From: Hydractinia symbiolongicarpus
Taxonomy: Eukaryota; Cnidaria; Hydrozoa; Anthoathecata; Hydractiniidae
Direction of reading: 5' to 3'
Length of the DNA: 64,000 bases
Assembly: GCF_029227915.1 (NCBI RefSeq)
Contig: NC_079886.1
Coordinates: 434,001-498,000, forward strand
Part shown: in pieces, positions 59,341 through 64,000 of the stretch
Layout of the letters: the number at the start of each line of letters is the position of its first letter
How positions within the stretch are numbered: the first letter of the stretch is position 1
The notes under the pieces: model-generated
Database searches by the model: none
Told to the model about the DNA's origin: nothing
What the model saw: only the letters and a program-made list of their open reading frames with translations
Program-made: the position numbers and the translations under genes

Positions 59341-62069
59341 ACCCGCGATTTCCCGCAAAAGTGTACAAAGAAAGTACCCAGGGAGTAAACTCATTTCCCG
59401 AACGATTTTTTAAATTATTTTTTCACCACTAAAACGCAAGAGACTTGTAGTTTTCAAAAATGTTTTCATTTTTGATAAGACGCTAAAGAAAAGAAGTTTA
59501 ATCGCCGGCAAACGAAAACCCGCGATTTCCCGTAAATCCCGTATCCGGCCCGTATAGTCGAATGTATATAAAGAAAGTAGCCAGGGAGTAAACTCATTTC
59601 CCGAACGATTTTTTAAATTATTTTTTCACCACTAAAACGCATGAGACTTGTAGTTTTCAAAAATGTTTTCATTTTTGATAAGACGCTGAATAAAAGAAGT
59701 TTAATCGCCGGCAAACGAAAACCCGCGAGTTCCCGTAAATCCGGTACTCGGCCCGTATAGTCAAAAGTATACAAAGAAAGTACTCAAGGAGTAAACTCAT
59801 TTCCCGAACGATTTTTTAAATTATTTTTTCACCACTAAAACGCATGAGACTTGTAGTTTTCAAAAATGTTTTCATTTTTGATGAGACGCTAAATAAAAGA
59901 AGTCTAATCGCCGGCAAACGAAAACCCGCGATTTCCCGTAAATCCCGTACTCGGCCCGTATAGTCGAATGTATATAAAAAAAGTACCCAGGGAGTAAACT
60001 CATTTCCCGAACGATTTTTTACATTATTTTTTCACCACTAAAACGCATGAGACTTGTAGTTTTCAAAAATGTTTTCATTTTTGATAAGACGCTGAATAAA
60101 AGAAGTTTAATCGCCGGCAAACGAAAACCCGCGATTTCCCGTAAAACCGGTACTCGGCCCGTATAGTCAAAAGTATACAAAGAAAGTACCCAGGGTGTAA
60201 ACTCATTTCCCGAACGATTTTTTAAATTATTTTTTCACCACTAAAACGCATGAGACTTGTAGTTTTTAAAAATGTTTTCATTTTTGATGAGACGCTGAAT
60301 AAAAGAAGTTTAATCGCCGGCAAACGAAAACCCGCGATTTCCTGTAAATCCCGGACTTATCCTGTATAGTCGAGTGTATAAAAGAAAGTACCCAAGAAGT
60401 AAACTCATTTCCAGAACGATTTTGTAAATTATTTTTTAATCACTAAAACGGATGAGTCTTGTAGTTTTCAAAAATATTTTCATTTTTGATGAGACGCTGA
60501 ATAAAAGAAGTTTAATTGCCGGCAAACGAAAACCCGCGATTTCCCGTAAATCCCGTACTCGGCCCGTATAGTCAAAAGTATACAAAGAAAGTACTCAAGG
60601 AGTAAACTCATTTCCCGAACGATTTTTTAAATTATTTTTTTCACCACTAAAACGCATGAGACTTGTAGTTTCCAAAAATGTTTTCATTTTTGATGAGACG
60701 CTAAATAAAAGAAGTTTAATCGCCGGCAAACGAAAACCCGCGATTTCCCGTAAATCCGGTACTCAGCCCGTATAGTCAAAAGTATACAAAGAAAGTACCC
60801 AGGGTGTAAACTCATTTCCCGAACGATTTTTTAAATTATTTTTTCACCACTAAAACGCATGAGCTTGTAGTTTTTAAAAATGTTTTCATTTTTGATGAGA
60901 CGCTGAATAAAAGAAGTTTAATCGCCGGCAAACGAAAACCCGCGATTTCCTGTAAATCCCGGACTTATCCTGTATAGTCGAGTGTATAAAAGAAAGTACC
61001 CAAGAAGTAAACTCATTTCCAGAACGATTTTTTAAATTATTTTTTAATCACTAAAACGGATGAGTCGTGTAGTTTTCAAAAATATTTTTATTTTTGATGA
61101 GACGCTGAATAAAAGAAGTTTAATTGCCGGCAAACGAAAACCCGCGATTTCCCGTAAATCCCGTACTCGGCCCGTATAGTCAAAAGTATACAAAGAAAGT
61201 ACTCAAGGAGTAAACTCATTTCCCGAACGATTTTTTAAATTATTTTTTTCACCACTAAAACGCATGAGACTTGTAGTTTCCAAAAATGTTTTCATTTTTG
61301 ATGAGACGCTAAATAAAAGAAGTTTAATCGCCGGCAAACGAAAACCCGCGATTTCCCGTAAATCCCGTACTCGGCCCGTATAGTCAAAAGTGTACAAAGA
61401 AAGTACCCAGGGAGTAAACTCATTTCCCGAACGATTTTTTAAATTATTTTTTCACCACTAAAACGCAAGAGACTTGTAGTTTTCAAAAATGTTTTCATTT
61501 TTGATGAGACGCTAAATAAAAGAAGTTTAATCGCCTGCAAACGAAAACCCGCGATTTCCCGTAAATGCCGTACTCGGCCCGTATAGTCGAATGTATATAA
61601 AAAAAGTACCTAGGGAGTAAACTCATTTCCCGAACGATTTTTTACATTATTTTTTCACCACTAAAACGCATGAGACTTGTAGTTTTCAAAAATGTTTTCA
61701 TTTTTGATAAGACGCTGAATAAAAGAAGTTTAATCGCCGGCAAACGAAAACCCGCGATTTCCCGTAAATCCGGTACTCGGCCCGTATAGTCGAATGTATA
61801 AAAAGAAAGTAGCCAGGGAGTAAACTCATTTCCCGAACGATTTTTTAAATTATTTTTTCACCACTAAAACGCATGAGACTTGTAGTTTTCAAAAATGTTT
61901 TCATTTTTGATAAGACGCTGAATAAAAGAAGTTTAATCGCCGGCAAACGAAAACCCGCGAGTTCCCGTAAATCCGGTACTCGGACCGTATAGTCAAAAGT
62001 ATACAAAGAAAGTACTCAAGGAGTAAACTCATTTCCCGAACGATTTTTTAAATTATTTTTTCACCACTA

Positions 62070-63930
62070 AAACGCATGAGACTTGTAGTTTTCAAAAATG
62101 TTTTTATTTGTGATGAGACGCTACATAAAAGAAGTTTAATCGCCGGCAAACGAAAACCCGCGATTTCCCGTAAATCCGGTACTCGGCCCGTATAGTCGAA
62201 TGTATATAAAGTAAGTAGCCAGGGAGTAAACTCATTTTCCAAACGATTTTGTAAATTATTTTTTCACCACTAAAACGCATGAGACTTGTAGTTTTCAAAA
62301 ATGTTTTCATTTTTGATGAGACGCTGAATAAAAGAAGTTTAATCGCCGGCAAACGAAAACCCGCGATTTCCTGTAAATCCCGGACTTATCCTGTATAGTC
62401 GAGTGTATAAAAGAAAGTACCCAAGAAGTAAACTCATTTCCAGAACGATTTTGTAAATTATTTTTTAATCACGAAAACGGATGAGTCTTGTAGTTTTCAA
62501 AAATATTTTCATTTTTGATGAGACGCTGAATAAAAGAAGTTTAATTGCAGGCAAACGAAAACCCGCGATTTCCCGTAAATCCCGTACTCGGCCCGTATAG
62601 TCAAAAGTATACAAAGAAAGTACTCAAGGAGTAAACTCATTTCCCGAACGATTTTTTAAATTATTTTTTTCACCACTAAAACGCATGAGACTTGTAGTTT
62701 CCAAAAATGTTTTCATTTTTGATGAGACGCTAAATAGAAGAAGTTTAATCGCCGGCAAACGAAAACCCGCGATTTCCCGTAAATCCGGTACTCGGCCCGT
62801 ATAGTCAAAAGTATACAAAGAAAGTACCCAGGGTGTAAACTCATCTCCCGAACAATTTTTTAAATTATTTTTTCACCACTAAAACGCATGAGACTTGTAG
62901 TTTTCAAAAATGTTTTCATTTTTGATAAGACGCTGAATAAAAGAAGTTTAATCGCCGGCAAACGAAAACCCGCGATTTCCCGTAAATCCGGTACTCGGCC
63001 CGTATAGTCGAATGTATAAAAAGAAAGTAGCCAGGGAGTAAACTCATTTCCCGAACGATTTTTTAAATTATTTTTTCACCACTAAAACGCATGAGACTTG
63101 TAGTTTTCAAAAATGTTTTCATTTGTGATGAGACGCTACATAAAAGAAGTTTAATCGCCGGCAAACGAAAACCCGCGATTTCCCGTAAATCCGGTACTCG
63201 GCCCGTATAGTCGAATGTATATAAAGTAAGTAGCCAGGGAGTAAACTCATTTTCCAAACGATTTTGTAAATTATTTTTTCACCACTAAAACGCATGAGAC
63301 TTGTAGTTTTCAAAAATGTTTTCATTTTTGATGAGACGCTGAATAAAAGAAGTTTAATCGCCGGCAAACGAAAACCCGCGATTTCCTGTAAATCCCGGAC
63401 TTATCCTGTATAGTCGAGTGTATAAAAGAAAGTACCCAAGAAGTAAACTCATTTCCAGAACGATTTTGTAAATTATTTTTTAATCACGAAAACGGATGAG
63501 TCTTGTAGTTTTCAAAAATATTTTCATTTTTGATGAGACGCTGAATAAAAGAAGTTTAATTGCAGGCAAACGAAAACCCGCGATTTCCCGTAAATCCCGT
63601 ACTCGGCCCGTATAGTCAAAAGTATACAAAGAAAGTACTCAAGGAGTAAACTCATTTCCCGAACGATTTTTTAAATTATTTTTTTCACCACTAAAACGCA
63701 TGAGACTTGTAGTTTCCAAAAATGTTTTCATTTTTGATGAGACGCTAAATAGAAGAAGTTTAATCGCCGGCAAACGAAAACCCGCGATTTCCCGTAAATC
63801 CGGTACTCGGCCCGTATAGTCAAAAGTATACAAAGAAAGTACCCAGGGTGTAAACTCATCTCCCGAACAATTTTTTAAATTATTTTTTCACCACTAAAAC
63901 GCATGAGACTTGTAGTTTTTAAAAATGTGT
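62070..63930 (+). repeat. 1015-bp pentamer higher-order repeat (two copies)
   Basis: About 62070-62915 matches 63085-63930 at exactly 1015 bp (5 x 203). Shared changes are ATTTGTGATGAGACGCTACAT, AAAGTAAGTAGCC, TTTTCCAAACGATTTTG, TCGAGTGTATAAAAG, AATCACGAAAACGG, TTAATTGCAGGC, CTAAATAGAAG and CTCATCTCCCGAACAATT. The second copy starts to diverge after 63920. Confidence 0.88.
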
Positions 63931-64000
63931 TCATTTTTGATGAGACGCTGAATAAAAGAAGTTTAATCGCCGGCAAACGAAAACCCGCGATTTCCTGTAA

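Larger units (their letters stand above)
44324..64000 (+). repeat. Satellite block F, ~203-bp monomers
   Basis: Same monomer and orientation, running off the right edge of the window. Typical variants are TCGAATGTATA(T/A)AAA(G/A)AAAGTAGCC, CGGTACTCGG, ATAAGACTTGTGG with TTTTTGAAGAGACG, CACCACCAAAACG, GAAATTCCGCG, CCCGGACTTATCCTG, AGTATACGAAG, GGCCGGC, GCAAGAGAC, GCGAGTTCCCG and CAGGGTGTAAAC. One monomer at 59356 lacks about 28 bp. No gene, RNA or other element is visible. Confidence 0.97.

Noticed and set aside
1-64000. Dozens of 60-130 codon open frames on both strands
   Set aside because: They recur once per monomer with the same residues, shift frame between monomers because 203 is not a multiple of 3, have no recognisable domain, and end at fixed monomer positions. 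They are by-products of the repeat.
1-64000. CRISPR array
   Set aside because: The repeat is the whole ~203-bp unit with no unique spacers, and there are no cas genes. The organism is eukaryotic by its retrotransposon.
1-64000. Ribosomal spacer or 5S/snRNA tandem array
   Set aside because: No rRNA, 5S or snRNA core and no A-box/B-box pair of a polymerase III promoter was seen in the monomer.

Overview
This window is almost entirely satellite DNA from a eukaryotic, very probably metazoan, genome. About 59.3 of the 64 kb is one AT-rich tandem repeat with a monomer of about 203 bp (roughly 290 copies, all head-to-tail in one orientation). Only two stretches are not satellite: a non-coding-looking island of about 3 kb (about 5520-8569) and a 5'-truncated non-LTR retrotransposon (about 42705-44323). 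The reverse transcriptase belongs to the CR1/L2/Jockey-like group, and its C-terminal end (a YNLR block, a TTYYG block, then a CxCxxC tail) resembles elements that are abundant in cnidarians and other aquatic invertebrates. A cnidarian-like host is therefore a low-confidence guess. No host gene, tRNA, rRNA, CRISPR array or bacterial-type operon is visible.

Layout. Block A (1-5519): satellite with a 1608-bp (8-monomer) and a 594-bp (3-monomer) higher-order repeat (HOR). Island (5520-8569): unique DNA inserted in phase into a monomer, with TTGCGAAGCA-type inverted ends. Block B (8570-15168): 812-bp (4-mer) and 1418-bp (7-mer) HORs. Block C (15169-24370): a 12-monomer HOR followed by copies of 10, 8 and 8 monomers. 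Block D (24371-about 37140): five-monomer repeats, then a 3857-bp (19-monomer) periodicity with a shorter third copy at 2638 bp. Block E (about 37140-42704): a 1822-bp (9-mer) HOR whose monomer types match block B. Retrotransposon (42705-44323), flanked by an 8-bp direct repeat AAAACCTG. Block F (44324-64000): HORs of 1419, 1217, 405, 1624, 2030 and 1015 bp, including a stretch where two monomer types alternate strictly (a dimeric array).

What the monomer carries. A typical monomer (924-1126, exactly 203 bp, 37% GC by hand count) has 13 CpG dinucleotides where about 7 are expected. It has an AT-rich dyad (9-bp arms, 4-nt loop) bracketed by two ATGAGAC direct repeats, and four CCCG tetramers spaced about one helical turn apart. 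No CENP-B box was seen. Length near one nucleosome plus linker, HOR organisation, strong local homogenisation and a dyad in each monomer are all consistent with a centromeric or pericentromeric array, but that function is inferred and not shown by sequence alone.

The short open frames on both strands recur once per monomer and are by-products of the repeat. Because 203 is not a multiple of 3, reading frames cannot stay open across monomers. The only convincing coding sequence is the reverse transcriptase.
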